64,000 bases of DNA from an uncultured Colwellia sp. (GCA_913058395.1 CAJXQI010000008.1:1-64000), one strand, 5' to 3'. Shown: positions 50,299 through 59,351, counted from the first letter of the stretch. Translations and numbers: made by a program. Notes: generated by a model not told the origin, from the sequence alone.

Positions 50299-50637
50299 CT
50301 ATATCGCTTCTACGTCTTGTTCACCAGTACGAATGCGCACTGCTTGCTCAAGGTCATAAACAAATATTTTGCCGTCACCAATTTTTCCGGTGTGGGCTGC
50401 TTGACTAATAGCGTCAACAAGTCGCTGAACAATGTCATCATTGACCGCTATTTCAAGCTTCACTTTTGGCAGGAAATCAACTTGATATTCCGCACCACGA
50501 TATAGCTCGGTATGGCCTTTTTGACGACCAAAACCTTTCACTTCACTGACCGTTAACCCTTCGACACCAATTTCAGAAATAGCTTCTCTGACATCATCCA
50601 GTTTGAAAGGCTTTATTATTGCGCTAACTAGTTTCAT
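50299..50637 (-). CDS. glnK: Nitrogen regulatory PII protein GlnK
   Basis: 112 aa from ATG 50637; 13 extra upstream codons are ignored because [19 protein letters not shown] is the PII start. The T-loop uridylylation site is Tyr51 ([15 protein letters not shown]). The C-terminal [20 protein letters not shown] is the B/C-loop signature. The operon partner amtB and a sigma-54/NtrC-like upstream region support GlnK rather than GlnB. Confidence 0.95.
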   Translation of the reverse strand: MKLVSAIIKPFKLDDVREAISEIGVEGLTVSEVKGFGRQKGHTELYRGAEYQVDFLPKVKLEIAVNDDIVQRLVDAISQAAHTGKIGDGKIFVYDLEQAVRIRTGEQDVEAI

Positions 50638-50671
50638 TTTTATTATCCTTATTTTATCTTGAACAATAAGT

Positions 50672-50687
50672 ATCAATCCTCATGCCA
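50672..50687 (-). promoter_or_regulatory. Sigma-54 promoter candidate for glnK-amtB
   Basis: Minus-strand TGGCATGAGGATTGAT resembles TGGCAC-N5-TTGCA. The -24 GG is intact, but the -12 element reads GA instead of GC. It lies 35-50 nt before the glnK start. Confidence 0.5.
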
Positions 50688-50741
50688 AACAAACTTAACG
50701 ATAAAAAACAACTAGATAGTGGTTTTCAGTCACATAACCTC

Positions 50742-50788
50742 GCACCATTGCAGTGCGTAAGCATCTGGCTTTGTTAGCTACTGGTGCA
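50742..50788. promoter_or_regulatory. NtrC-like enhancer sites upstream of glnK
   Basis: GCAC-N7-GTGC at 50742-50756 (GCACCATTGCAGTGC) matches the TGCACC-N5-GGTGCA NtrC dyad with its correct spacing. A GGTGCA half-site at 50783-50788 is about 32 bp beyond. Both lie 55-115 bp upstream of the sigma-54 candidate. Confidence 0.55.
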
Positions 50789-50945
50789 GATTAAAAATAT
50801 TATTCATTAACCGTTTTCTCAGCAGAGAGAGCACAAGTGAATAGCCGATATTTTTAAAAATAATCATAAAATGGCAAAAAGTGCTTAATTATCCCCTTGT
50901 TTGGGTGTAGATTATTTAATCAGGTTACCGCTAAGGAATAAGCTA

Positions 50946-52736
50946 TTGAAAAATACCGATACTTCTTCATACCAGCACTTTTTAAAAGTGGTCGATTGCC
51001 AGCATGCCTGTCCTGCTCACACCCCTGTTCCTGAATACATTCGTTTAATAGCCGAAAAACGCTATACCGATGCCTACATGATTAACTGGCAATCGAATGT
51101 TTTCCCCGGTGTACTTGGTCGTGTATGCGATCGACCCTGTGAGCCTGCTTGTCGGCGTTCACGTGTTGAAGATAAACCAGTGGCCATTTGCCGCTTAAAG
51201 CGTGTAGCTAGTGATTATAAAGCAGATATTCACTCATATTTGCCAACAATTCCGCAGCAAAAAAACGGTAAGCGTGTTGCTCTAATTGGCGCAGGCCCAG
51301 CCTCAATGACAGTGGCACGAGATTTAGTACCATTAGGATATGAAGTAGTCATCTATGAGCGTGATGCGCTAGCTGGTGGCATGATGCGTAGCCAGATCCC
51401 TGCCTTTAGATTACCTGAAACGGTGTTAGATGAAGAACTGAGTTACATTCTACAAATGGGAGTGGAATGCCACTTTGGCGAAGAAATATCAAGCTTGGCA
51501 AACTTACTGCAAGCTAAGTTTGACGCCATATTTATTGGTACAGGAGCTCCTGCAGGCCGTTGGTTAGAAATGCCTGGTCATGATCTTGCTTCAGCTCATA
51601 TTGAAGTGGGTATTAACTGGTTATCTAATGTCAGCTTCAAACATACCGAAGCAGCTCCAAAACGAGTCGTCGTATTAGGAGGTGGTAATACCGCAATGGA
51701 TTGCTGTCGAACGGCAAAAAGATTAGGCGCCAGTGAAGTAACCGTACTGGTACGTTCTAGCTTTGATGACATGAAAGCTTCCCCTTGGGAAAAAGAGGAT
51801 GCCAAAGCGGAAGGCATCATTATTAAATCCGACCATACTCCAATTGAATACGTTATGTCAGGTGATAAATTTGTCGGTGTATTATTTGAAAAGGTCAGCT
51901 CAAGTTATGATGAAAAAGGTAAAAGAACTTTAGTCTCAACTGGTGAAACGTTACTAGTTGAATGCGACTTGGTACTCGTCGCCGTTGGCCAAGACACCGC
52001 CTTTCCTTGGATTGAACGTGATATTGGCGTTAAATTTAATAAATGGCAACAACCAGAGCTTAACCAACAAACACTGCAATCAACATTAGAACAAGTATTT
52101 TTTGGTGGCGATGCAGCATTTGGCCCAGAAAATATTATTACTGCCGTCGCTAACGGTCACCAAGCGGCAATTTCCATTGATTTATTTTGCCATGGTAAAA
52201 GTGCAGAGCAAGATAGACCTGAAGTTGGCTTTAACTTAATCAGTCAAAAAATGGGTATTCATGATTGGAGTTATCACAGCGGAATTAGTCATGAAGAACG
52301 TAATTTGGTACCACACATTCCGTGGGAAGACGCGGTAAAAAGCTTAAATACTGAAGTTGAATTAGGCTTTGATGAAAAGCTAGCATTGGAAGAAGCACAC
52401 CGATGTTTAAACTGTGATGTTCATACTGTATTTAATGAAAAAACCTGTATTGAATGTTCGGCCTGTGACGATATCTGCCCAATGGATTGTATTAATTTTG
52501 TTGAGGTTGACGAAGGCTTGGTAAATGATGCCTCAAATATATTAGAAAAGCTTCGCGTTAAAGAAGTGAATCCTGAGCAAGAATTACTTGTCTCGCCAGC
52601 ATTAAAAACTGGCCATATTATGATAAAAGATGAAGATGTTTGCTTACATTGTGGCTTGTGCGCAGAGCGCTGCCCTACGGGAGCATGGGACATGAAGAAA
52701 CTGACCATCGACAATATTGGAGCAACAATAAAATGA
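50946..52736 (+). CDS. GltD-like FAD/NAD(P) oxidoreductase with ferredoxin domains
   Basis: 596 aa from TTG 50946, which has AAGGA 8 nt upstream; an in-frame TTG at 50901 has none. The N-terminal helical domain holds cysteines 18, 22, 61, 65 and 69 (as in the GltD/DPYD Fe-S domain). Next is an FAD Rossmann fold (VALIGAGPAS, 112-120), an NAD(P) fold (VVVLGGGNTAMDCC) and GGDAAFGPENIITAVANG. The C-terminus has two 4Fe-4S motifs, CIECSACDDICPMDC and CLHCGLCAERCP. It overlaps the next gene by 4 nt. By homology to KorC-like subunits it should pass electrons between NAD(P)H and the 2-oxoacid oxidoreductase encoded downstream. Confidence 0.85.
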   Translation: MKNTDTSSYQHFLKVVDCQHACPAHTPVPEYIRLIAEKRYTDAYMINWQSNVFPGVLGRVCDRPCEPACRRSRVEDKPVAICRLKRVASDYKADIHSYLPTIPQQKNGKRVALIGAGPASMTVARDLVPLGYEVVIYERDALAGGMMRSQIPAFRLPETVLDEELSYILQMGVECHFGEEISSLANLLQAKFDAIFIGTGAPAGRWLEMPGHDLASAHIEVGINWLSNVSFKHTEAAPKRVVVLGGGNTAMDCCRTAKRLGASEVTVLVRSSFDDMKASPWEKEDAKAEGIIIKSDHTPIEYVMSGDKFVGVLFEKVSSSYDEKGKRTLVSTGETLLVECDLVLVAVGQDTAFPWIERDIGVKFNKWQQPELNQQTLQSTLEQVFFGGDAAFGPENIITAVANGHQAAISIDLFCHGKSAEQDRPEVGFNLISQKMGIHDWSYHSGISHEERNLVPHIPWEDAVKSLNTEVELGFDEKLALEEAHRCLNCDVHTVFNEKTCIECSACDDICPMDCINFVEVDEGLVNDASNILEKLRVKEVNPEQELLVSPALKTGHIMIKDEDVCLHCGLCAERCPTGAWDMKKLTIDNIGATIK

Positions 52737-54592
52737 GCCAAATTTGTGTAACTTCATTGCCAAATACTTGCCATAGCGTTAATGATTTTGTCGTGCGCTT
52801 TGCCAATACCAATGGTACAGGTTCAGCCAGTGCAAATAACATGTTTGCTAAAGCCATTATTCGTATGGGTATCCCCGTTAGTGCAAAAAACATTTTCCCC
52901 TCTAACATACAAGGTATGCCCACTTGGTATGAGGTTAGGATCAATGAAAATAATTTCTTAGCAAGGCGTGGTGGTCGTTCTGAGTTAGTTGTTGCTATGA
53001 ACGCCCAAAGTTTAGCTGACGATATTGAAAGCGTCGCCAGTGGCGGCTATATGCTATATGACTCTTCTCGTGCACTGCAAACCAGTGAAATTCGAGATGA
53101 TATTCACTATCTCGCCATTCCTATATCTGCCATTTGCCAAAAAGAATATCAAGACCCACGCCAACGTCAGCTTTTTAAAAATGTTATTTATGTCGGCGCT
53201 CTTGCCGCATTACTCAATATTGAGTTTGATGTTTTAAAAGCCTTAGTGGCAGAGCAGTTTCGCGGCAAAGATAAGTTAATTACCCCGAATATCTATGCGC
53301 TAGAATTAGGTTACCAATATGCTCACCAACACTTTCAATGCCCATTAACTCTGAAAGTAGAACGTCGAAAATTAATTAATAATCGCATTATGGTTGATGG
53401 TAATACTGCGACCGCACTTGGCGCAGTTTATGGCGGTGCGACCGTCGTCGGCTGGTACCCTATTACACCGTCCACTTCTGTTGTAGAAAAGTTTGCGAGT
53501 TATTGTGCCCGACTAAGAATAGATCCCGCTACAGGCAAGAAAAACTATGCCTTAGTGCAAGCCGAAGATGAGCTAGCTGCAATTGGTATTGCCATTGGCG
53601 CTAGCTGGAATGGTGCACGAGCATTTACCGCTACAAGTGGCCCTGGCATCTCATTAATGACAGAGTTTTTAGGTTTAGCCTACTTCGCAGAAATTCCCAT
53701 GGTGCTGGTGAATGTACAACGCGCCGGCCCATCAACGGGTATGCCAACACGTACACAACAGTCTGATATTTTAGCCTGTGCTTACGCCTCACATGGCGAT
53801 ACTAAACAAGTGCTTTTATTCCCTCAAGACCCTTTTGAATGTTTCACCATGTCAACACAAGCTTTTGATTTAGCTGATCAGTTACAAACACCAGTAATTA
53901 TTATGAGTGACTTAGATTTAGGCATGAATGATCATTTAACTGCAGAGTTTTCATGGGATGATGAACAAAATTACCAATTAGGCAAAGTACTTTCTGCTAA
54001 ACAACTAGACGAGTTAGATGACTATGGTCGATACCTAGATGTTGATAATGATGGTATATGCTATCGGACGCTACCTGGCACTCATCCCGACAAAGGCGCT
54101 TTTTTCACCCGTGGTACCTCAAGAAATCGCTATGCGGGCTATACTGAAAAGTCAGCTGACTATGTTGAAAACATGGAGCGACTAACCAAAAAATTTACTC
54201 ATGCAATTAGCTTGATGCCTGCCCCCGAAATTAACCAATCAACGAAAAGGGCTAAAATTGGCTTACTATTTTTTGGTACTAGTAGCCACGCAATACCTGA
54301 GGCAATTCAACAATTAAAAGACCATGGCTTATCTGTTGATACCTTACGCATTAGAGCATTTCCATTTAGTGACTCAATTTCTGATTTTATCGATGTTCAC
54401 GAAGATGTTTTTATTATCGAACAAAATCGGGATAGCCAAATGCGCACCTTACTCAGTAACGAATTATCAATTGCTCCTGCCAAGCTCAATGCCATTGCAA
54501 ACTTTGACGGCTTGCCGTTAACCAGTACCTTTGTCGTTAGCCATGTATTAGAGCACTTTGCAAAACAGTCATCGGCAACACAAGTAGGATAG
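52733..54592 (+). CDS. korA: 2-oxoacid:acceptor oxidoreductase, fused gamma-alpha subunit (KorA-like)
   Basis: 619 aa from ATG 52733, overlapping the previous stop as ATGA; the longer in-frame start at 52640 is rejected. The N-terminal 200 residues are a gamma domain (ANTNGTGSASANNMFAKAI) and the rest an alpha domain starting VDGNTATALGAVYGGATVVGWYPITPST, with TSGPGISLMTEFLGLAYFAEIP and the C-terminal IIEQNRDSQMRTLL. Works with the beta subunit to convert a 2-oxoacid plus CoA to acyl-CoA, CO2 and low-potential electrons. 2-oxoglutarate is likely by family but not proven by sequence. 10 bp before korB. Confidence 0.88.
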   Translation: MSQICVTSLPNTCHSVNDFVVRFANTNGTGSASANNMFAKAIIRMGIPVSAKNIFPSNIQGMPTWYEVRINENNFLARRGGRSELVVAMNAQSLADDIESVASGGYMLYDSSRALQTSEIRDDIHYLAIPISAICQKEYQDPRQRQLFKNVIYVGALAALLNIEFDVLKALVAEQFRGKDKLITPNIYALELGYQYAHQHFQCPLTLKVERRKLINNRIMVDGNTATALGAVYGGATVVGWYPITPSTSVVEKFASYCARLRIDPATGKKNYALVQAEDELAAIGIAIGASWNGARAFTATSGPGISLMTEFLGLAYFAEIPMVLVNVQRAGPSTGMPTRTQQSDILACAYASHGDTKQVLLFPQDPFECFTMSTQAFDLADQLQTPVIIMSDLDLGMNDHLTAEFSWDDEQNYQLGKVLSAKQLDELDDYGRYLDVDNDGICYRTLPGTHPDKGAFFTRGTSRNRYAGYTEKSADYVENMERLTKKFTHAISLMPAPEINQSTKRAKIGLLFFGTSSHAIPEAIQQLKDHGLSVDTLRIRAFPFSDSISDFIDVHEDVFIIEQNRDSQMRTLLSNELSIAPAKLNAIANFDGLPLTSTFVVSHVLEHFAKQSSATQVG

Positions 54593-54602
54593 GAGTTTTA
54601 CT

Positions 54603-55655
54603 ATGAGTTATCAAAAATCAAAATTTCATCATCCCCGCTTGCCGGTAAACGATCTTGGACTGACATATCGTGATTACGAAGGTGCATTATCTACCTTATG
54701 TGCAGGTTGCGGCCATGACGCAATTACCTCAGCTATCGTGCAAGCTTGTTTTGAGTTATCTTTGCCGCCGCATCAAGTGGCGAAAATGTCGGGTATCGGC
54801 TGTTCATCAAAAGCACCAAACTACTTTCTCAATAAAGCTCATGGCTTTAATTCTGTGCACGGTCGTATGCCTTCAGTCACTACAGGCGCAAACCTTGCCA
54901 ACCGAGATCTCACTTATTTGGCAATGTCAGGTGATGGTGATAGCGCTTCTATTGGCTTAGGTCAGTTTGCCCATGTGGTAAGACGCCAATTAGACATGCT
55001 CTATATTGTTGCTAATAATGGCGTATATGGCTTAACGAAAGGCCAGTTAGCCGCAACTGCTGACAAAGGCGTAACCAATAAAACTGGTGAATTAAGCTTA
55101 TTTACTGATATCGACCTGTGCGTAATGGCACTGCAATTGGGTGCAACTTTTGTCGCGCGCAGCTTCTCTGGTGATAAAAAACAATTAGTGCCATTGATTA
55201 AGGCCGCTATTAGCCATCAAGGTTTTGCCTTTTTAGATATTGTTTCTCCTTGTGTTACCTTTAATAATCACGCCAGTTCAACTCGCTCTTACGATTATGT
55301 GCATGAACATATAACCACAGCAGCAGTCACTGATTTTATTCCAGTAAAAAAAGAGATAACAAGTGATTGCCAAGCCGGTGTATGTGAGGATGTTTGCTTG
55401 CATGATGGTTCATTAATGCGTATTCATAAGTTACAAGCTGACTACAGCACTAACAATGCCATGAAAGCAATTAATGACATTGAAAATCATAAGCAAAAAG
55501 GTGAGATCTTAACTGGGTTATTTTATTTAGACCCTAATGGCGATAGCTTCCATGAGATTAATAATTCTTCAGATACACCATTAAACAAACTAAACCAAGA
55601 CGTGCTATGTCCTGGAAATAGAGTGTTATCAAGCATTAACGATAGTTTTAGATAG
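54603..55655 (+). CDS. korB: 2-oxoacid:acceptor oxidoreductase, beta subunit (KorB-like)
   Basis: 350 aa. CAGCGH at 33-38 and the ThDP/Mg motif GDGDSASIG followed by NNGVYGLTKGQ are diagnostic of the KorB beta subunit. GIGCSSKAPNYF and VHGRMPSVTTGANLAN form the CoA/active-site regions. The C-terminal 80 residues include a cysteine group (DCQAGVCEDVC). AGGAG precedes the ATG. Ends the three-gene operon, followed by a terminator. Confidence 0.9.
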   Translation: MSYQKSKFHHPRLPVNDLGLTYRDYEGALSTLCAGCGHDAITSAIVQACFELSLPPHQVAKMSGIGCSSKAPNYFLNKAHGFNSVHGRMPSVTTGANLANRDLTYLAMSGDGDSASIGLGQFAHVVRRQLDMLYIVANNGVYGLTKGQLAATADKGVTNKTGELSLFTDIDLCVMALQLGATFVARSFSGDKKQLVPLIKAAISHQGFAFLDIVSPCVTFNNHASSTRSYDYVHEHITTAAVTDFIPVKKEITSDCQAGVCEDVCLHDGSLMRIHKLQADYSTNNAMKAINDIENHKQKGEILTGLFYLDPNGDSFHEINNSSDTPLNKLNQDVLCPGNRVLSSINDSFR

Positions 55656-55661
55656 CATGAG

Positions 55662-55700
55662 TCGAGCTAAACGGTTAATGTTAGCTCGATAATTTATTTC
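55662..55700 (+). terminator. Terminator after korB
   Basis: TCGAGCTAA (55662-55670) pairs perfectly with TTAGCTCGA (55681-55689) over a 10-nt loop, then TAATTTATTTC. Seven nt after the korB stop. Confidence 0.7.
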
Positions 55701-55713
55701 AAGAACAACATCA

Positions 55714-56559
55714 CTAATAAATCATTGCGGCGCTTGGATTCAAAATAGACAAAATACCTAAACGTTCCAAATCACAAAAATTACTCACTTCGGTTAGCAT
55801 ATTTTGATCAATAGGTAGCTGTTTTAAGGCATCTTCTGTTAACAGCAATTCAGTAGGGTAAGCCTTATTATTAGTATTACAGAGCATGATCCGTTTGGCG
55901 AGATACAACAGCTTACTTTCATCACTACTGTATTGAAAATCATCACTATCTTGATTACGAATAGGCTCAATAATAGTAAACGGTAATTGCCAGTTTTTTA
56001 ATAATTCTGCAGAACACTCACCAAAAGTGAAACCCAATACACTACTTTGCTTGTGCCAAGGTAATTCATCTTTTTCCAGCAAGCTAGCCGCTATCACTTT
56101 GTCAGAAGATATCTGCTGAACCACTAATTCACCTAAGTTATATAATAAACCTAAAATAAATAATCGTTCGGCATTCGGAATACCGAGTTTTACTCCGATA
56201 AATTTGATGATTAATGCACAATCAACACTTTTGCACCAAAAGTCATCTAAATAGTCTTGCTCAGCCGTTAGCTTGTTGAACGCCTTACTAGTGAAAAAAG
56301 CAATCACAAGGTTATAAACTTCGGTGATGCCTAGTACTAATACTGCTTTTGAGACAGTATCAATTTTACCTGGATAATTAAAAAACGAACTATTAGCCAA
56401 TTTTAAAATAGTACCAGCAAGTGCGGGATCTAATAAAATAACATCAGCTATATCATCAATGGTTGAACTTTCATCGTCAATTAACTCTTTAATTCGAACA
56501 AAAGAGTCAGAAAGTACAAATATTTCATTAGCTTGTTTTGCGTAATCATTTACATTCAT
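55714..56559 (-). CDS. HDOD-domain signalling protein
   Basis: 281 aa. HDOD domains are degenerate HD-GYP relatives used in regulation of motility, biofilm and division. ILLDPALAGTILKLANSSFF near residue 42 and VLGITEVYNLVIAFF are the signature. The catalytic HD pair is absent (ILGLLYNLGEL replaces the usual HD region), so no phosphodiesterase activity is expected. Starts ATGATG; the second ATG (56559) has AGGA 5 nt upstream and is preferred. Monocistronic. Confidence 0.85.
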   Translation of the reverse strand: MNVNDYAKQANEIFVLSDSFVRIKELIDDESSTIDDIADVILLDPALAGTILKLANSSFFNYPGKIDTVSKAVLVLGITEVYNLVIAFFTSKAFNKLTAEQDYLDDFWCKSVDCALIIKFIGVKLGIPNAERLFILGLLYNLGELVVQQISSDKVIAASLLEKDELPWHKQSSVLGFTFGECSAELLKNWQLPFTIIEPIRNQDSDDFQYSSDESKLLYLAKRIMLCNTNNKAYPTELLLTEDALKQLPIDQNMLTEVSNFCDLERLGILSILNPSAAMIY

Positions 56560-56771
56560 CATATTCCTGCCTTAAAGCTGCAGTTTACTTCTTTACGTGT
56601 CATATTTTATTGGCTTGTAAAGTTGTTATTATCAACAATCATACTGTAATAGGTATTAATTATAGAATTGAGTTTTAAGTATCTCAATACCATCAAATTA
56701 ACCTACCAAATTGAACTGCATAAATAGGTAGCTTTAGTCTAGTTGATTTTAATTAACTATCAGCTAAACAA

Positions 56772-57605
56772 TCAATTTATCTGTAAACTTACATGATAAG
56801 AGGTAAATTTACGAATATTAATCACGCCATTATCAAAAATTAAATACTGGCCTTTAATCCCCATTAACTGCCCTGAAACTTCCGGTGTTTTATCAAAATT
56901 AAATGAAGTGATTTTTGTCAAATATTGCTCTACTGGGAAGTGTAAATCTACAATATCTTCATTTAGTTCAGTAATTGCATCTTCACCATATTGCAGAGCC
57001 AAACTTGCTAACTTTTCTGCAATTTTAGGCTTTAATTCTTGAGCTATCGCTTTTAGGTCAACAGAATCGGCACTACCTTTTAACATCGCACGCCAATTAG
57101 TTTTATCACCAATAAATTCTGCAAGTGCTATTTCAACCAACCCAGACTGTAAGCGAGTGCTTACTTTAAATATAGGTAATGCTTGAGTCGCTCCTTGGTC
57201 AATCCAACGCGTAGGTATTTGGCTATGACGCGTAATACCAACTTTCAAGCCTGAGGTATTCGCGAGATAAACATAGTGCGGTATAAAACAGTTGCTTTCA
57301 CCCCATTCTGGCTCTCGACATGTCCCTTTCTCAAAATGGCAAGTTTCAGGTTTCATGATACATAAGTCACATTGCGCAAGTTTCTGCATACAAGGAAAGC
57401 AATACCCTTGAGAATAGCTTTTTTTGGTTTTCTTACCACAATGTTGACAATCGATGTGGCCACTATGATGTAAGGATACATGCTTGCCAATAAGTGAATT
57501 TAATTCTACTTCTTGTTCACCTATCACCATACGATATTGCACAGTACCATCAGTAGATAATTGCGCACGCATTTTTCGAAGCGCACCGGTTTCTATTTTT
57601 TGCAT
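56772..57605 (-). CDS. DUF2797 protein, zinc-finger plus GIY-YIG-like domain
   Basis: 277 aa. Residues 50-115 hold nine cysteines (CQHC, CFPC, CDLC, CHFEKGTC, C) suitable for two zinc sites. Residues 130-180 read YVYLANTSGLKVGITR..IPTRWIDQGA and then EIALAEFIG, which resembles the GIY-YIG order of YVY, YIG, Arg and Glu, though the second motif is KVGIT rather than YIG. Matches DUF2797 as I know it; function unknown. Divergent from a GIY-YIG gene across 138 bp. Confidence 0.78.
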   Translation of the reverse strand: MQKIETGALRKMRAQLSTDGTVQYRMVIGEQEVELNSLIGKHVSLHHSGHIDCQHCGKKTKKSYSQGYCFPCMQKLAQCDLCIMKPETCHFEKGTCREPEWGESNCFIPHYVYLANTSGLKVGITRHSQIPTRWIDQGATQALPIFKVSTRLQSGLVEIALAEFIGDKTNWRAMLKGSADSVDLKAIAQELKPKIAEKLASLALQYGEDAITELNEDIVDLHFPVEQYLTKITSFNFDKTPEVSGQLMGIKGQYLIFDNGVINIRKFTSYHVSLQIN

Positions 57606-57743
57606 AATTTATGCCCATCATTATTTGGCGTCCATAATATAAAAATCATATAGTGGCAGCTAGCACTAATTTATATTTATCTCGAATAGCCTGCCAAAAA
57701 TTGCGATGATATGTAATCAGACTTCTCAATACTTAAATCAACC

Positions 57744-58016
57744 ATGTGGTACGTGTATTTACTCCGTTGTGCAGATAATAGCCTATACACTGGCATCACT
57801 ATCTCGCTTGAACGGCGCTTAATAGAACACAACGAGTGCAATAAAAAAGGTGCGAAATATACACGTGTTCGCCGTCCTGTTCATTTAGCTTACTCTGAGC
57901 CTCAGCCCAACAGACAAGAAGCAAGTCGCCGTGAATACCAACTGAAGAAGCTTACAAAAGCCAAGAAAGAACAACTAGTGCATGCATATCTGGAGAACAG
58001 TAAAAATAAAAAGTAA
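57744..58016 (+). CDS. GIY-YIG domain protein, UPF0213/YhbQ-type
   Basis: 90 aa, single GIY-YIG fold. [18 protein letters not shown] contains the YVY and YTG motifs; Arg in LERRL, and the metal-binding Glu in [12 protein letters not shown]. Family members have reported or suspected DNA endonuclease activity; cellular role unresolved. C-terminal Lys-rich tail. Followed by DUF3581 after 131 bp on the same strand. Confidence 0.88.
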   Translation: MWYVYLLRCADNSLYTGITISLERRLIEHNECNKKGAKYTRVRRPVHLAYSEPQPNRQEASRREYQLKKLTKAKKEQLVHAYLENSKNKK

Positions 58017-58147
58017 CAGCTGTTCGCTTAAAGCCCTTGTTTTTACTGGTCTGCTTTGTTTACTTAATGATAATAAATTTCGATTTTGATATAGCATACT
58101 GATAGAATGGCGCCGATTTTAACCGCTATTAGTGAAGACAAACATCT

Positions 58148-58858
58148 ATGTTTTTAGAGAATTATTGCAGTATTTCTGATGATAAAATTAGTTTCACACG
58201 CCAACAGGCGAGTGATTTTGCTAAGCAAATTGCAGACGACTTTAACCCGCTACACGATATCAACGCAAAGCGCTTTTGTGTGCCTGGTGATTTACTGTTT
58301 TCATTGGTACTAGAACGTGCCGGTTTGCATCAGGAAATGAGCTTCACTTTTTCAGGAATGGTTACTGACGGTATTGCTTTGAATTTTCCAAGTGAAATTT
58401 CATCATCAGCAAACATTGTCGATGATAAGCAAAAAGAATATTTGAATATGACGGTTTCAGGAGCTTGCACTAAAAACAGTAAAGCTATTGAAGCGCTAAC
58501 TCGTGCTTATGTTGAGTTTTCAGGTCATACTTTTCCGCATATCCTTGTGGAGTTAATGAAAGAAAATAAAGTCATGATCAACCCAACACGCCCAATGATC
58601 ATGTACGAAAGCATGTCTATTCATTTAGACAATGTCGAGTTCCAAGATGTTGCCTTGCAGTTGTCTTCAACAACATTAGATATTGATGGCAAGCGCGGTA
58701 ATGCCTGCTTATCGTTTGACCTAGTATCGCAAGGAAGTATTATTGGCCATGGTAAGAAGTTTATGTTGCTTAGTGGTTTACGTGATTACTGTCAGGACAC
58801 AATAGACAATATTGTCGCTCAATATAACGATACGAAAGCTTTGTATTTTAAAAAGTAA
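58148..58858 (+). CDS. DUF3581 protein
   Basis: 236 aa, a family I recognise from Vibrio/Alteromonadales, without known function. Two similar halves are suggested by length, fitting a double hotdog. Residues 24-41 (FAKQIADDFNPLHDINAK) contain D31-x-N33-P34-L-H36, the hydratase-2/MaoC catalytic motif in the same surrounding pattern (F.....D.NP.H...A). GDLLFSLVLERAG follows, where MaoC proteins have a G-x-hydrophobic helix. No signal peptide or membrane segment, so probably cytosolic. Its own terminator-like hairpin follows. Confidence 0.8.
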   Translation: MFLENYCSISDDKISFTRQQASDFAKQIADDFNPLHDINAKRFCVPGDLLFSLVLERAGLHQEMSFTFSGMVTDGIALNFPSEISSSANIVDDKQKEYLNMTVSGACTKNSKAIEALTRAYVEFSGHTFPHILVELMKENKVMINPTRPMIMYESMSIHLDNVEFQDVALQLSSTTLDIDGKRGNACLSFDLVSQGSIIGHGKKFMLLSGLRDYCQDTIDNIVAQYNDTKALYFKK

Positions 58859-58884
58859 ATTCAATCAAATTTACACTTATCAAC

Positions 58885-58920
58885 TTGGCATAACGAGTAA
58901 TTATCCGTTATGCCAATCCT
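58885..58920 (+). terminator. Hairpin between DUF3581 and PGPGW genes
   Basis: Perfect 11-bp stem TTGGCATAACG (58885-58895) with CGTTATGCCAA (58906-58916), 10-nt loop, followed by TCCTTTC. Probably terminates the plus-strand gene; may also act on the convergent one. Confidence 0.55.
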
Positions 58921-58963
58921 TTCAACGACTATTTATTACCAACTATTTATAATCGACTAAGCA

Positions 58964-59206
58964 TTACGAACGTAATTTTCTACCTAACCAACGTAAACTT
59001 TCATCGGCTTTAACTGCTGCTTGTCGAAAGTAGCGCTGACTTATTTTCAGCCAACGTTTAGCCCAATCATATTCCATACTTAATAATGCTAACCCTAGAG
59101 GAATAAAGATAACCGCAGGGCCAGGTAGTAAAATAAATACCGTACCAATTAGCAAGCATAAAGCCCCTAATATGGTTCGCGTAGTTCGTTTTATATTATC
59201 TTGCAT
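58964..59206 (-). CDS. Small PGPGW-type membrane protein
   Basis: 80 aa. Membrane stretch about 11-43 (ILGALCLLIGTVFILLPGPAVIFIPLGLALLSMEY) with the LPGPA motif of the PGPGW family, then a basic C-terminal tail (WLKISQRYFRQAAVKADESLRWLGRKLRS). Function unknown; members are common as small inner-membrane proteins. Confidence 0.72.
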   Translation of the reverse strand: MQDNIKRTTRTILGALCLLIGTVFILLPGPAVIFIPLGLALLSMEYDWAKRWLKISQRYFRQAAVKADESLRWLGRKLRS

Positions 59207-59351
59207 GTTGCACTCTTTTATTGCTGTTTTTAGTATTTATATTAGTAGCAATTGTTATTCCAACTAAAATTTCCTTTATTTACAATGCCATAAGCTGTAA
59301 ATAATTTAGTTATTTCAACGGTAATGGTCAATTTCACTATTATTAAGTGCT

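Larger units (their letters stand above)
50638..50945. other. glnK / oxidoreductase-operon divergent region
   Basis: About 308 bp holding the sigma-54/NtrC-like elements on the glnK side. On the right side an AAGGA at 50933-50937 defines the start of the flavoprotein gene. No sigma-70 promoter for the right-hand operon stood out. Confidence 0.45.

Noticed and set aside
50872-50890. Sigma-54 promoter for the kor-type operon (TGGCAAAAAGTGC)
   Set aside because: The GG and GC are separated by 8 rather than 10 bases.
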